Source: a virus. Taken from it: a stretch of 64,000 bases of DNA. Made by a program: the position numbers and the translations under genes. Below the pieces are notes generated by a model, which saw nothing but the letters and a program-made list of their open reading frames with translations, was not told the DNA's origin and ran no database searches. Below, piece by piece: positions 42,414 through 51,922 of this stretch; the stretch's first letter is position 1, and each line of letters begins with the position of its first letter. The DNA lies in IMG/VR virus record IMGVR_UViG_3300027749_000070, positions 1-64,000 of that record. The stretch is one strand, 5' to 3'.

Positions 42414-43901
42414 TTAAACATATGTACCTCCTGAACTCTTGATATTATTAATATCTGCTTGTGTGAAATCTCCTTGATATGCTTTGGATATTGGATTTTC
42501 AGTTAAAGGATTTTTCGTTTTGTATTCAGGATGATATTCCCAATGCCACCATTCATCTGTTCCAGAATTATCTCTTAATTTAGCTGGATTAACCCATCCA
42601 TATCTCCAACCATTATTTAAAAACCAAATATAATTTGGATGTTTATAACCAGAAGGTCTTTTATTATTATCTTTAAACATAATAGTTCTTACACCCCAAT
42701 ACATATCGACAGCAATTCCCCATCCATGATTAGATTTACCAGGAGTTGCAGCTCTACCAGCACCGTATTTAGAATACAATGCTTGTTGCCTCACATAACT
42801 TCTATAACCGTCAGTAAATACAATTTTTTGTTTACCAGTAAATGTGGCGGCATTAAAAGCTGCTAACATCAAATCTAATGCATCAGAAGCCTCTGATAAT
42901 AAATACGAAGAATCACCATCTAAATTTTTAGATAGATTACGATTTAGTTTCATTTTAGTAATAGGTATTTGACCATTACTAAAACCATTTACGCCGGATA
43001 TAGTCTGCGGTGAACCAGTTTGCTGCTCAGTAGCAGCCTCACTTGTTATAGTGTTAGCAAAATTATCATTAGGTACAGAATTACCTTTAGTAACTGGTCT
43101 ACCAGTTTCAGGTCTAACCGTTGGTGTATAAGGAGGATTAGAAATAGATGTTAAATCATTTGAAACTGTTGTTGATTTCCAATTATCACCTTGTTGATTA
43201 ATATATTCTCTAGATTGTTCCAAAACTTCATCATTATTAACTAACCAAACATTATTTGATAAAAACTTTGGTGTTCTAGAAGATTTATACTCAACCAATA
43301 TATCTATCAAGGCAGGTGTGCAACTAACAGGTGAACTACCTGATACAAGTGCAGTATTTGATTTTAAACAATCAATTAGCTTGTCTAACCATTCCATATA
43401 TGCTGTTCCAAGAATTGCTGCTTGTGCCGCATCTGGTGAGCCTATATTTACTTTTGAATCATTATCTCTTGCATTAAGATTTATATTACCATTTGAATCT
43501 AAGTTAATGTTTGAATACTCATGATCTATTTTTAAACCTTCGCTAGTAGTTCTATAAACCTGTGTTGATTGATCAAAATGAATAGCTTTAAAACTCGCAT
43601 AATCATCATCTGATAATGAATTTAATTTGGTTTCTAAATTTATATTATAATGTTCGGCGTAAATAAATTCAGGTTTATAAATAGTGCCACTATTAAATAT
43701 AACACCAACTACTTTACCAACTTCGGGAGCATTAAAAGTATTTCCATTAACATCTTTATAAGGCATAGCCCATGGTATATCAGCGGTAGGTATGTTATCA
43801 AAAATAGTTTGAACTCTAACTTTAACTCTACCTAAATGTTTTGGGTCTTTATTATCCTCAACAACACCAACATATAAATCATTACCTATTCTTGTTATCA
43901 T
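42414..43901 (-). CDS. 5: gp5-like baseplate spike protein with M15 peptidase
   Basis: A 495-residue protein. Residues 1-90 form a gp5-type OB fold (YVGVVEDNKDPKHLGRVKVRVQTIF, VGKVVGVIF). A linker and spike-like region (INLDSNGNINLNARDND) follow. The C-terminal 170 residues are a VanY/M15 D-Ala-D-Ala carboxypeptidase-like domain: FTDGYRSYVRQQALYSKYG, KSNHGWGIAVDM (His and Asp ligands) and WWHWEYHP (His ligand). In T4 gp5 the enzyme is a lysozyme; here a zinc peptidase takes its place. It probably helps the tail tip cross host peptidoglycan. Confidence 0.8.
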   Translation of the reverse strand: MITRIGNDLYVGVVEDNKDPKHLGRVKVRVQTIFDNIPTADIPWAMPYKDVNGNTFNAPEVGKVVGVIFNSGTIYKPEFIYAEHYNINLETKLNSLSDDDYASFKAIHFDQSTQVYRTTSEGLKIDHEYSNINLDSNGNINLNARDNDSKVNIGSPDAAQAAILGTAYMEWLDKLIDCLKSNTALVSGSSPVSCTPALIDILVEYKSSRTPKFLSNNVWLVNNDEVLEQSREYINQQGDNWKSTTVSNDLTSISNPPYTPTVRPETGRPVTKGNSVPNDNFANTITSEAATEQQTGSPQTISGVNGFSNGQIPITKMKLNRNLSKNLDGDSSYLLSEASDALDLMLAAFNAATFTGKQKIVFTDGYRSYVRQQALYSKYGAGRAATPGKSNHGWGIAVDMYWGVRTIMFKDNNKRPSGYKHPNYIWFLNNGWRYGWVNPAKLRDNSGTDEWWHWEYHPEYKTKNPLTENPISKAYQGDFTQADINNIKSSGGTYV

Positions 43902-43904
43902 CTA

Positions 43905-45821
43905 TTATCTTATTAAGTGATTTTTTATCCAATCAGCTAAATCATATTGCCAGCCGTCTGCCCCAAATTCTTCATTATAAGAACCAAGAACTCTAGTAGT
44001 TGGTGTTACGAAATTATTCAATGAACTTTCAGCTTCATTTGTTGTCCAATCTTTCAAATCATATTCCCAACCATCTGGTCCAAAAGTTTCATTATAATGT
44101 CCAAGAATTTTAGTAGTTGGCGTTATTTGTTTTATTCTGTTAGTAGGTAAGTTAGCATATATCCAACCATCAGTAGCAAATTTACCACTATAGTTTCCAA
44201 AAGTGGTAGTACTGAGTGCTACTTCAAATGGTTGATGATTAAGTAAATAAGCAGAGGTGCTATATTGGAAACCATCACTTACACTACCATTTCTATCAGT
44301 TAAAGAAGCAAAATTATAATTACCTTCAATTTTAGTAGTTATATTACTACCAGCATTACCCAAAGCTGCACTTAAAGTATTATTAAAACTATTTAAAGTC
44401 TTATTCAAATAATAAGCAGCTTTGTTATAAGTATAACCGTCATCTGTAAATCCAGATAATATACTACCAAGTAATATACCACCTAAATTAGAAAGAGACA
44501 TACCATATTGAGCTGATAGATTATCAAGAGTTTTTTTAAGTAATTTATCTCTTAAATTGACTTTTATACCTGAATTTGAACCATAATGGATAGATTGAAG
44601 TGGATTTAAGTCATATGTAGCTACATTAGCAGTAATTGTAGAACCAATAGTCGCATTTTGTGTCTCAGCGGAATCTACATAGGTTAAGTCATATACTCTT
44701 GTAGAATTGCTTGTTAAATTAAAAGATCCATTATTTAAAAATGCGCTATCTTTAATTTGTGAAACAATTGCATTATTAAAATCATAAGTTTTTAGCCACT
44801 CAAATTTTAAAGTAGAAAATTTAAAATTTATCTTCAAGTCAAATCCAGCTGATATATCCAATGCTGACATATCAATAGCATCATCATGTGATAATTTTTC
44901 AAAGAAAAATTGGCACTCATATACTTTATAAACATATCTAGATATTAAATCTGCATATTCAATAATATTTCCATTATCATTGTAAAGTCTGGTATATTTT
45001 CTTGCTTCGGTAACAACTATATCCATATCAAACCTTAATAGATTATCAGGAAACATTTTTTTACCATTAATTCTTGACCAAGTCAATATTCTATAAATAG
45101 AAGCTAAATAACCCATATTTATATTAACATCTTCATTTAATGTTAATGTTAAATAATCATTGCCATAATCAACAAATTGTTTTGGTTTATCCGAATTAAT
45201 AGTTTCAGATAAAGAATCTAAACCACTAATTTTTTTCAAATAATATGTCCTAGCTAAACGTTGATTATTATAACCAAGTGAACCAGGTGAGTCTACTTTA
45301 AAAAATTTAAATAATTGTTCTTTAAATTGTTTAACTAAATCCATTCTAGAGCCTAATTCAACATAACTTTTTCCAAACATATCAATAAACTCTTCTATAC
45401 CACCATTAAATAAAGGCGATGTTGCGTAATTTATTATAATATCATATCCAAAACTAACAGGATCCTCATTATCACTAGGTGTGTTTTGAAAGTTAGATAG
45501 TGATCTATAAGGATATGATGCATTGCTATCCTCTAAAAAGTGTCTAAATAACCATTCGTTTAAATTATCACGATTTAAATAATCATTATGAATATCTTTT
45601 AAAATAGACTTTATACCGCTACCAGTGCCATCACTAGTTAACTTACCAATTAATTCACTAACACTTACATCAAGTGGTTGAAGCATTAATCCAGTGTATT
45701 GTGTTCCACCTAAATTGAGTTCACTATCAAATTGATTTGTAAAATAATTTTTATTACTGACACCAAATGCAGCATCGATAGTACTAGTTAGAGAATTAGA
45801 TAATGTATTTAGTAAGCTCAT
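43905..45821 (-). CDS. Baseplate/tail-tube junction-like protein
   Basis: A 638-residue virion protein. The middle (LLRFDMDIVVTEARKYTR, YVYKVYECQFFFEKLSHDDAIDMSALDISAGFDLKINFKF split across residues 270-335) resembles the tail-tube fold shared by gp19, gp48 and gp54. The N-terminal part carries a long helical region. The C-terminus has four degenerate repeats of (Y/F)(N/S)..F..DGW.YDL. It probably lies where the baseplate meets the tail tube. An exact TTAATATATA box ends 4 nt before its ATG. Confidence 0.6.
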   Translation of the reverse strand: MSLLNTLSNSLTSTIDAAFGVSNKNYFTNQFDSELNLGGTQYTGLMLQPLDVSVSELIGKLTSDGTGSGIKSILKDIHNDYLNRDNLNEWLFRHFLEDSNASYPYRSLSNFQNTPSDNEDPVSFGYDIIINYATSPLFNGGIEEFIDMFGKSYVELGSRMDLVKQFKEQLFKFFKVDSPGSLGYNNQRLARTYYLKKISGLDSLSETINSDKPKQFVDYGNDYLTLTLNEDVNINMGYLASIYRILTWSRINGKKMFPDNLLRFDMDIVVTEARKYTRLYNDNGNIIEYADLISRYVYKVYECQFFFEKLSHDDAIDMSALDISAGFDLKINFKFSTLKFEWLKTYDFNNAIVSQIKDSAFLNNGSFNLTSNSTRVYDLTYVDSAETQNATIGSTITANVATYDLNPLQSIHYGSNSGIKVNLRDKLLKKTLDNLSAQYGMSLSNLGGILLGSILSGFTDDGYTYNKAAYYLNKTLNSFNNTLSAALGNAGSNITTKIEGNYNFASLTDRNGSVSDGFQYSTSAYLLNHQPFEVALSTTTFGNYSGKFATDGWIYANLPTNRIKQITPTTKILGHYNETFGPDGWEYDLKDWTTNEAESSLNNFVTPTTRVLGSYNEEFGADGWQYDLADWIKNHLIR

Positions 45822-45825
45822 AAAT

Positions 45826-45835
45826 TATATATTAA
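45826..45835 (-). promoter_or_regulatory. TTAATATATA phage promoter box
   Basis: Exact decamer 4 nt before the ATG at 45821. Confidence 0.6.
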
Positions 45836-45847
45836 ACAATTGGTTGT

Positions 45848-47971
45848 TTAAATGAAATATTTTCTCATCTCATTCCAATTATTGATTTTATCTTTATAAC
45901 CATTATATCCATTTATTGCTAAACAAATAGGTGTAAAGTTACTCAGATTATTATTATTTATAGTTTTAGAAAAATTATCGTCTAATTTATAACCATAACC
46001 AAGTTCGGCAGCACTCGAATCTTTATTAGGTACAGTATAGAGTCCATAAGTAGTAGATTGATTAATATCCATTTTGTCCGCGTAATCATTTAAATTACCC
46101 CAAGTGGAAAGTTTTAAATAATAAATTAAACTAACCTCTATACAATTATTTAACTGCTCCACCGTATCACTACCTAAAATATGCGTTTTATTGTCCGCAG
46201 CCACTAAATTTGGATTATTAACAAAATCTTTATTCATCAATTGTCCGGCAGTTGTATATTTATTTTTTCCTAAAATTTTAATTAAGCCTCTACCAATATA
46301 TTTTGGCCCATCTCCATCTACATTTCCTAAATCTGCTCTATTATTATATTGTATACCAGAAGTTATCTCTTCGACTTCTTGTAAAAAGTTAGATTCTATA
46401 TTTACTTGTGATAAAAAAGTAACAATACGAACTGGAGTATCCATTTGATACCTCTTTAATAAAGCAACCATAGATTCATACATCAATTCAATAACTTTTG
46501 GATTAATTTTTCCATTATAAATTAATCTCCATATTTGTTTACTTAAAATAAAATTATCAGGTGGAGCAGTAGCAACACTTGTAACACTTGAAGTACCAGG
46601 AATTGGTGGATTACTACGCTCTACTAACATAACTTGATCTGTGTTAGTAACAGTGTTTGGTAAATCTGGATGATTTATTGGTGGTTCATTTTCCAATTCA
46701 TCTGGTGATAATTCCAATTCTCTTTTAATTAGTTTAATTTTTTGAACATATCTACGTTCAGAGTATTCAAAAGATATATCAACAATTAACCAATCACCAG
46801 TTAACCGATTATTAATTAAATCAGATGATGGAGTTGAAGTTTGATTTGATACAAATACTTTTATTTTTTGATATCTATAAACAGCATAATTTGGATTTCG
46901 CATAGTGATTTCCAATACTATTTTTTGCATATCAAAAAGGTTTTTATCATTTTGAATCGTAGCAAAGTTATAATTATTATGGCAATTATCCGAATCAAAT
47001 TTACCTAAATAATAATAATTAGTATTTAAATCATAGAATCCATCATCTTGTGGTTGTGATTTTAAAATTATTTTATCTTGATTTTTATCTGTTATAGAAT
47101 GCACATCAAAAACTAAAAAATCTTTTTTTAGTTCATCATAGTATTTTACCGTATTTTTATATCCAGATTGCAATGATATATTAGTTGAATTATTTATTAT
47201 TTTATAAGCTTGGAAATAATTATTATTATCAAACATAGAATAATCATTTGTTAATAACAAACTTTGTACACTTTCCGTACTTATTGTTTTCATTGCTTCA
47301 CCTAATGATTTATCAGTAACTCCCAATTGATCATCAATATTTCTATCTAATTCTTTTGCAATATCCACATAGTTAAGATTATAATAATAATCTATAAAAT
47401 ATGTTAAAAACGATGAATCTGATTTATAAGCTGCCTCAACTATCTCGTCAATAAAATCATAAACATAATTACCACAATTTATCCAAGTCATTGCATCATC
47501 GGTATTATCAATATTAGTATTAAATCCAAGACCACATTCTTTACATATTTTCTGTAACGCTTCATAAGAAGTCATATTAGAATAAGAGCTATACTGACTT
47601 ACAAGTAATGGACTAACATCTAAAACACCACTTATATTATATACACCACCATCTACCGAAAAATTAATTATTTTAAATTGTATTAAAATTTCTTTTAGTT
47701 GATCTGATTTTGGATTAATAAATACTTTAATTTTAGAATCATCTAAAGGCATGCCTTTATCTTTCATCAAATTTAAAGTATCATAGAAAGATATACTCAA
47801 ATACGGCATACCGCCCTTATAATATAACCTAAAAGTACTAATATTTTGAACATCTATTTGATAAGAACCATAATAAATAAAGGGTATATTACCTAAATTG
47901 CTAGCCACTTCCTGTTTATAAGGCGTAGGGTCAGTATTTAAAATAGGAGTTGAATTTTGATTTGGATCCAT
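45848..47971 (-). CDS. gp27-like baseplate hub fused to GH19 hydrolase
   Basis: A 707-residue protein. Residues 1-440 look like a hub protein: IDVQNISTFRLYYKGGMPYLSISFYD, later YRYQKIKVFV and GDWLIVDISFEYSERRYVQKIKLIKREL. The C-terminal 210 residues resemble GH19 chitinase/lysozyme domains: IVTFLSQVNIESNFLQ (catalytic Glu region), YNNRADLGN, YIGRGLIKILGKNKY and LAINGYNG. It should form the trimeric hub above the spike and cut glycan strands during entry. Neither T4 gp27 nor this family normally carries an enzyme, so the fusion is unusual. Confidence 0.75.
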   Translation of the reverse strand: MDPNQNSTPILNTDPTPYKQEVASNLGNIPFIYYGSYQIDVQNISTFRLYYKGGMPYLSISFYDTLNLMKDKGMPLDDSKIKVFINPKSDQLKEILIQFKIINFSVDGGVYNISGVLDVSPLLVSQYSSYSNMTSYEALQKICKECGLGFNTNIDNTDDAMTWINCGNYVYDFIDEIVEAAYKSDSSFLTYFIDYYYNLNYVDIAKELDRNIDDQLGVTDKSLGEAMKTISTESVQSLLLTNDYSMFDNNNYFQAYKIINNSTNISLQSGYKNTVKYYDELKKDFLVFDVHSITDKNQDKIILKSQPQDDGFYDLNTNYYYLGKFDSDNCHNNYNFATIQNDKNLFDMQKIVLEITMRNPNYAVYRYQKIKVFVSNQTSTPSSDLINNRLTGDWLIVDISFEYSERRYVQKIKLIKRELELSPDELENEPPINHPDLPNTVTNTDQVMLVERSNPPIPGTSSVTSVATAPPDNFILSKQIWRLIYNGKINPKVIELMYESMVALLKRYQMDTPVRIVTFLSQVNIESNFLQEVEEITSGIQYNNRADLGNVDGDGPKYIGRGLIKILGKNKYTTAGQLMNKDFVNNPNLVAADNKTHILGSDTVEQLNNCIEVSLIYYLKLSTWGNLNDYADKMDINQSTTYGLYTVPNKDSSAAELGYGYKLDDNFSKTINNNNLSNFTPICLAINGYNGYKDKINNWNEMRKYFI

Positions 47972-48012
47972 ATAAAATATATTTTATTATATATAAATTG
48001 TATACCTTTTTA

Positions 48013-49227
48013 TCAAGACATATCAAAAGATATTGGACTTGGTTTTATTGTAGGTCCAAAAATATTAGTCATTGAAGACACTTGACCTGTAGTTGCTATT
48101 TGGGTAGTTGGGTCTTGCCCAGTTCTCTCTAATCTACTTGTTTCTTGTGTTGGTATAGTAGTAGTTGCCACAAGTGGTGTCATTGGTGTTGAGTTAGGAC
48201 CATAACCATTTATTAAATTAAGTTGTACTATAACACGTTCATAAAAAAGTTTCGCATAAGCACCTTTACTACCAGAACCAGATACTTTACCACCCATATT
48301 TAATATACGACTTTGCAAAGCAGAAGGTGATGAAGAAGCATTTATTTCATTATAATTACCACTATTTTTGTTATGAGTATATACAGCATAGTTAGCCACT
48401 GTATAATTTGTTCTCAAAAACAAAGTGTCCCATTGAGCATTTGTTGACATGGTTAAAATTTTATCCTCATTATTACCATATGCTTTCCATTGTTTTTGAA
48501 TTTCTAAAATAGAATTATCATTACCTGTATAACTTAAAATAAATTTAATTAAACCTTTATAATTTGGTCTACTTGTAGTTTGTATCAATCCTCTACCTCT
48601 AAATTTAAAGAAGTCTGCTTCAATTAAAAATCCATTTGATTTGCCATTAGAAGAAGTTTCATCTTCTAAATTTAGTCCAGAAAATCCTAATGGGAAAGTA
48701 TTTGTTTGCCAACTTGTATTAGTAGTATTTTTTAAAATATTTGCCAATCCTTTAGTGCCATGTGCTACAATATAATCACTATCATGAAAACACTTATACG
48801 CAGAATAATTACCAGAAAGTGTATTATATGATCTTTTAGAACCACTATTTGTTCCATATTCATAAACAATGCCTGGACTAACTTTATTACTTGAGCTATT
48901 TATAGTCTCAGAGACAGGCTTAAAAGAACCACCAGTTTCATTTGTCATTATTGAATTCATGCAAATAAATTCAACTAAATTAATAGAATTTCTACCAAAA
49001 ATTAAAGGCAAATTTGACCAAATAATTTCCCAAGTTGTCTTATTAATAGAGTAATCTTTAGATTTACCATTTTCATTTTTTTGCCAAGGTGAGGTTTTTG
49101 ATATATTACTATTAAACCACTCAGCAAATCCAGCAAATCCAAATTTACGAAAAAAATTATCTATATCTACATTTGAAGTAAATGTCTGTGAATTAAAATT
49201 ACCATATTGTGAATTATCTTGACTCAT
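48013..49227 (-). CDS. GH19-like tail hydrolase
   Basis: A 404-residue protein. IWSNLPLIFGRNSINLVEFICMNS, NETGGSFKPVSE and FFKFRGRGLIQTTSRPNYKGLI follow the chitinase-type lysozyme pattern (Glu before a Gly-rich region, then GRGxIQxT). The C-terminal 60 residues are Thr/Pro-rich. It is encoded beside the hub-GH19 fusion and has no signal peptide, so it is more likely a virion-associated lysin than a secreted endolysin. Endolysin use at the end of infection remains possible. Confidence 0.65.
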   Translation of the reverse strand: MSQDNSQYGNFNSQTFTSNVDIDNFFRKFGFAGFAEWFNSNISKTSPWQKNENGKSKDYSINKTTWEIIWSNLPLIFGRNSINLVEFICMNSIMTNETGGSFKPVSETINSSSNKVSPGIVYEYGTNSGSKRSYNTLSGNYSAYKCFHDSDYIVAHGTKGLANILKNTTNTSWQTNTFPLGFSGLNLEDETSSNGKSNGFLIEADFFKFRGRGLIQTTSRPNYKGLIKFILSYTGNDNSILEIQKQWKAYGNNEDKILTMSTNAQWDTLFLRTNYTVANYAVYTHNKNSGNYNEINASSSPSALQSRILNMGGKVSGSGSKGAYAKLFYERVIVQLNLINGYGPNSTPMTPLVATTTIPTQETSRLERTGQDPTTQIATTGQVSSMTNIFGPTIKPSPISFDMS

Positions 49228-49291
49228 TTATTATTTCATTCATTTTTTCTAATATATCTTCATTATATTTTATAATATAAAGTGGTAAAAT

Positions 49292-49759
49292 TTATGTGTT
49301 TCCTCCTAAAACTATTTTATTACCTACTATTTTAACGGCATTTTTTGGTGTTTGTAAGAATGTTGGTGGTAAAGCTAAATTATTACCAACATAATCATTT
49401 CTATTTGGATCTTGTTGTGAAATTTTATTTGCATTAAGATAAGTATTTCTAACTGCTTTTGCGGTAGTTTCGTCTAAATGGAAATAACTTATTTGTTCTT
49501 GACTTACATATAGTATGATGTCATTTTCCATTATATTTAATGGATTATCAATATCATTTAGGTCTAATAAAAAATCACAATAATCAATAGTGCCATAAAT
49601 ATCATTACAAATAGAATCAATTCTCATTTGATGATATCCATTAACAGTATATTGGTACATTGTAAATCCACTATAATATTTATATGTAGCATCAAAGAAA
49701 TTATATAAATTGCTTTGTGCTATATCTTTTTTTAAATTGCTAATATCATATAACTCCAT
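49292..49759 (-). CDS. 53: gp53-like baseplate wedge protein
   Basis: A 155-residue protein. YHQMRIDSICNDIYGTIDYCDFLLDLNDIDNPLNIMENDIILYVS follows, over residues about 42-86, the gp53 pattern (RxDxI, YG, W/D-LLxLN-I-DP, then I/LYVP). In T4 gp53 completes each baseplate wedge and binds the hub. Length is slightly below T4 gp53 (196). A TTAATATATA box lies 7 nt upstream. Gene order beside gp27/gp5-like genes agrees. Confidence 0.7.
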   Translation of the reverse strand: MELYDISNLKKDIAQSNLYNFFDATYKYYSGFTMYQYTVNGYHQMRIDSICNDIYGTIDYCDFLLDLNDIDNPLNIMENDIILYVSQEQISYFHLDETTAKAVRNTYLNANKISQQDPNRNDYVGNNLALPPTFLQTPKNAVKIVGNKIVLGGNT

Positions 49760-49766
49760 AATAATT

Positions 49767-49776
49767 TATATATTAA
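49767..49776 (-). promoter_or_regulatory. TTAATATATA phage promoter box
   Basis: Exact decamer 7 nt before the ATG at 49759. Confidence 0.6.
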
Positions 49777-49781
49777 TTATA

Positions 49782-50174
49782 CTAGTAGTCTCTTATAATT
49801 TGACTGTGGCTAAATTTAGATAAATTACCTAAAACATCGTCTAGTAATTCTTGATCTTTTCTAAATTCGTTATAGAAAACAAGTACATTAAATTCATTTT
49901 CTTCTCCAAGAATTTTTTTAATATTTAATAATTTATCAATTGAAAATTCCGAATCAAAATCAGGAATATAATAAATATCTTTTTTCTTTTCCATAGCTTG
50001 TTGAATCTTTTGAAAAATTAAAATCTTTAAATAAGTTCTCTCCTTATCTAATTCAATTTCCTCTTCTTCTTGGATTTTTTTTAAGTCAATGATATATTTA
50101 TTTTTGATATGATTAACCTTTATCATTTTATCAAGTTTTTTCCTTGATTTTACATATACACAGAAAAATTTCAT
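49782..50174 (-). CDS. Hypothetical protein in baseplate cluster
   Basis: Not recognised; 130 residues. The N-terminus is basic (KSRKKLDKMIKVNHIKNKY), the middle acidic/helical (IQEEEEIELDKERTYL), and the C-terminal half looks like a small alpha/beta fold (DIYYIPDFDSEFSIDKLLNIKKIL, FNVLVFYNEFRKDQELLDDVL). It may be a kinase-like or P-loop-derived fold without a visible Walker motif. A CTAATATATA box is located about 20 nt upstream, divergent from the gene at 50261. Confidence 0.5.
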   Translation of the reverse strand: MKFFCVYVKSRKKLDKMIKVNHIKNKYIIDLKKIQEEEEIELDKERTYLKILIFQKIQQAMEKKKDIYYIPDFDSEFSIDKLLNIKKILGEENEFNVLVFYNEFRKDQELLDDVLGNLSKFSHSQIIRDY

Positions 50175-50234
50175 TAAGTTTAATTTTTCAGTATATATTA
50201 GATGGTATTTCCTCTCCTACAAACCATATATTTA

Positions 50235-50244
50235 TTAATATATA
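50235..50244 (+). promoter_or_regulatory. TTAATATATA phage promoter box
   Basis: Exact decamer 16 nt before the ATG at 50261, followed by an A-rich leader. Confidence 0.6.
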
Positions 50245-50260
50245 AAGAAAAAGTTTATCA

Positions 50261-51922
50261 ATGGCTTCTAATCTCGGACTATTACAAACACAATCTCCAT
50301 TAAATTTTACATCAAATACTAATGATACTGATACAAAAACTGTTGGTGGATATGGTGTCATAGACACTAATACAAATAATCTAAAATCTTTATTCGGAAA
50401 ACATAGTTTTACACCATTTCCTGGTTCACCAAATGAAAGTGGCTATCCAGACAATAATAAATATAATAATAGAAATACAGATGAAAATAATGATACATCA
50501 ACAAGTTCTATTATCAACTTTACTAAACAAAAGGGTAATTCTGCTTTAGCACTGGATTATGCACATTTTGCTTATTTAAAAAATCTTGGAGTATATCCAA
50601 ACAATAGACTAATTATAGCTAGACGTTTTGCTAGTCCTGTTGGTAATGACTTGATCGCCATGGGAGCCAACGGAAGAGATTCTAATAATCCACTATCAAC
50701 ATTAATATCTTGGATGCCAGAAGGTGAAGATTTATTAGATATAAATTTTGGAGAAGTGTGGGATAGTGCACAAAGTTCTTTTAGCACACTTTTAAATAGT
50801 ATAGGTAAAGATATGACTCTAAGTAGCGACAATGCAAGCGGTATGTCAAATCTAGGTGGAGCAGCGGGTTCAGCTATGAATGCTGTACCTTTACCAGGTT
50901 TAACCGAAGCGATTCAAAGAAAGATGATAGTAAAATTAGGATTAGCTAAAGATGATAAAAGTGCAATTTTACCAGTAGGTGATCCAAATTTAATAAAGCA
51001 AGCAAAACAAAGACATATTGTAGGTAAAGATGAAGCTGGTAGTGGTCTAAAATGTGACTTTAAAATTAAAATGTCTGTTGAGTATGAACAAAAATATATA
51101 GATGGTATAGATCCAACTTTAGTTTATATGGATATAATAGCTAATGCTCTGAGCTTTGGAACATCTAATGCTAGATTTTTATTCAATTCTAATTTTGCTA
51201 CAAAAACAAGTAGTTTAATAAAAGATTTAATTAGTGGAGATCTAAGTGCTGTTGGTAGAGTATTAACAATTGTAGTTAAACAATTTGCTGAAGTTGTTAT
51301 AGGTTATGCGAAACAATTAAAAGATGCATTAAAAGGATTTGTAAACAAAGCTACCAAAGTAGCCACTGCAGCCACTGAAGCAGAAAAAACTGCCGCTGAT
51401 GATAGTTTAAAAAAAGCAGCACAAAAAGCAATCGACACGGCATTCAAATTCAGTGTTGGTGCTGTTATAGGTAAATATAAAGTAGCATTATTAGGTGTTG
51501 TCAACGCATTAACTGGTTCTCCTTCTGGATATTGGCACGTGACAATAGGTAATCCAAAAAGACCAGTTTTTAGCTCAGGTGATATGATAGTTGAAGATGT
51601 GCAATTAAAACTTGGACCAATATTATCTTGGAATGATTTACCATCTAGTATAAAAATAGACTTTACACTCTCAAATGCAAGAGCATTAGGTGCAGATGAA
51701 ATATATGCTAGATTCAATAGTAGCATGGCAAGAAATTATACAAGAGATCCAGATGTTAATCAAGCGAATGACGCCACATTAGGTATAACAAGTGATGAAG
51801 TTGAAAAAAAACCTGTTGAAAAAACACCTAATGGTCCCGCTCCATTAGCTCCTGCCCAAACAAATGCATTTCCAAATAGACCAGGTTATCCAGGATACAA
51901 CCCAAATTTACCCAATAGTTAA
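50261..51922 (+). CDS. 48: gp48-like tail tube cap / baseplate protein
   Basis: A 553-residue structural protein. The C-terminal part (SGYWHVTIGNPKRPVFSSGDM, VQLKLGPILSWNDLPSSIKIDFTL, ARALGADEIYARFNSSM, near residues 420-495) matches the gp48 pattern of T4-like phages, the protein that caps the baseplate and starts tail-tube polymerisation. The N-terminal 130 residues are Asn/Thr-rich and the middle has an Ala/Lys helical insert. A Pro-rich tail ends the protein. Alone on the plus strand in a minus-strand cluster. Confidence 0.75.
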   Translation: MASNLGLLQTQSPLNFTSNTNDTDTKTVGGYGVIDTNTNNLKSLFGKHSFTPFPGSPNESGYPDNNKYNNRNTDENNDTSTSSIINFTKQKGNSALALDYAHFAYLKNLGVYPNNRLIIARRFASPVGNDLIAMGANGRDSNNPLSTLISWMPEGEDLLDINFGEVWDSAQSSFSTLLNSIGKDMTLSSDNASGMSNLGGAAGSAMNAVPLPGLTEAIQRKMIVKLGLAKDDKSAILPVGDPNLIKQAKQRHIVGKDEAGSGLKCDFKIKMSVEYEQKYIDGIDPTLVYMDIIANALSFGTSNARFLFNSNFATKTSSLIKDLISGDLSAVGRVLTIVVKQFAEVVIGYAKQLKDALKGFVNKATKVATAATEAEKTAADDSLKKAAQKAIDTAFKFSVGAVIGKYKVALLGVVNALTGSPSGYWHVTIGNPKRPVFSSGDMIVEDVQLKLGPILSWNDLPSSIKIDFTLSNARALGADEIYARFNSSMARNYTRDPDVNQANDATLGITSDEVEKKPVEKTPNGPAPLAPAQTNAFPNRPGYPGYNPNLPNS

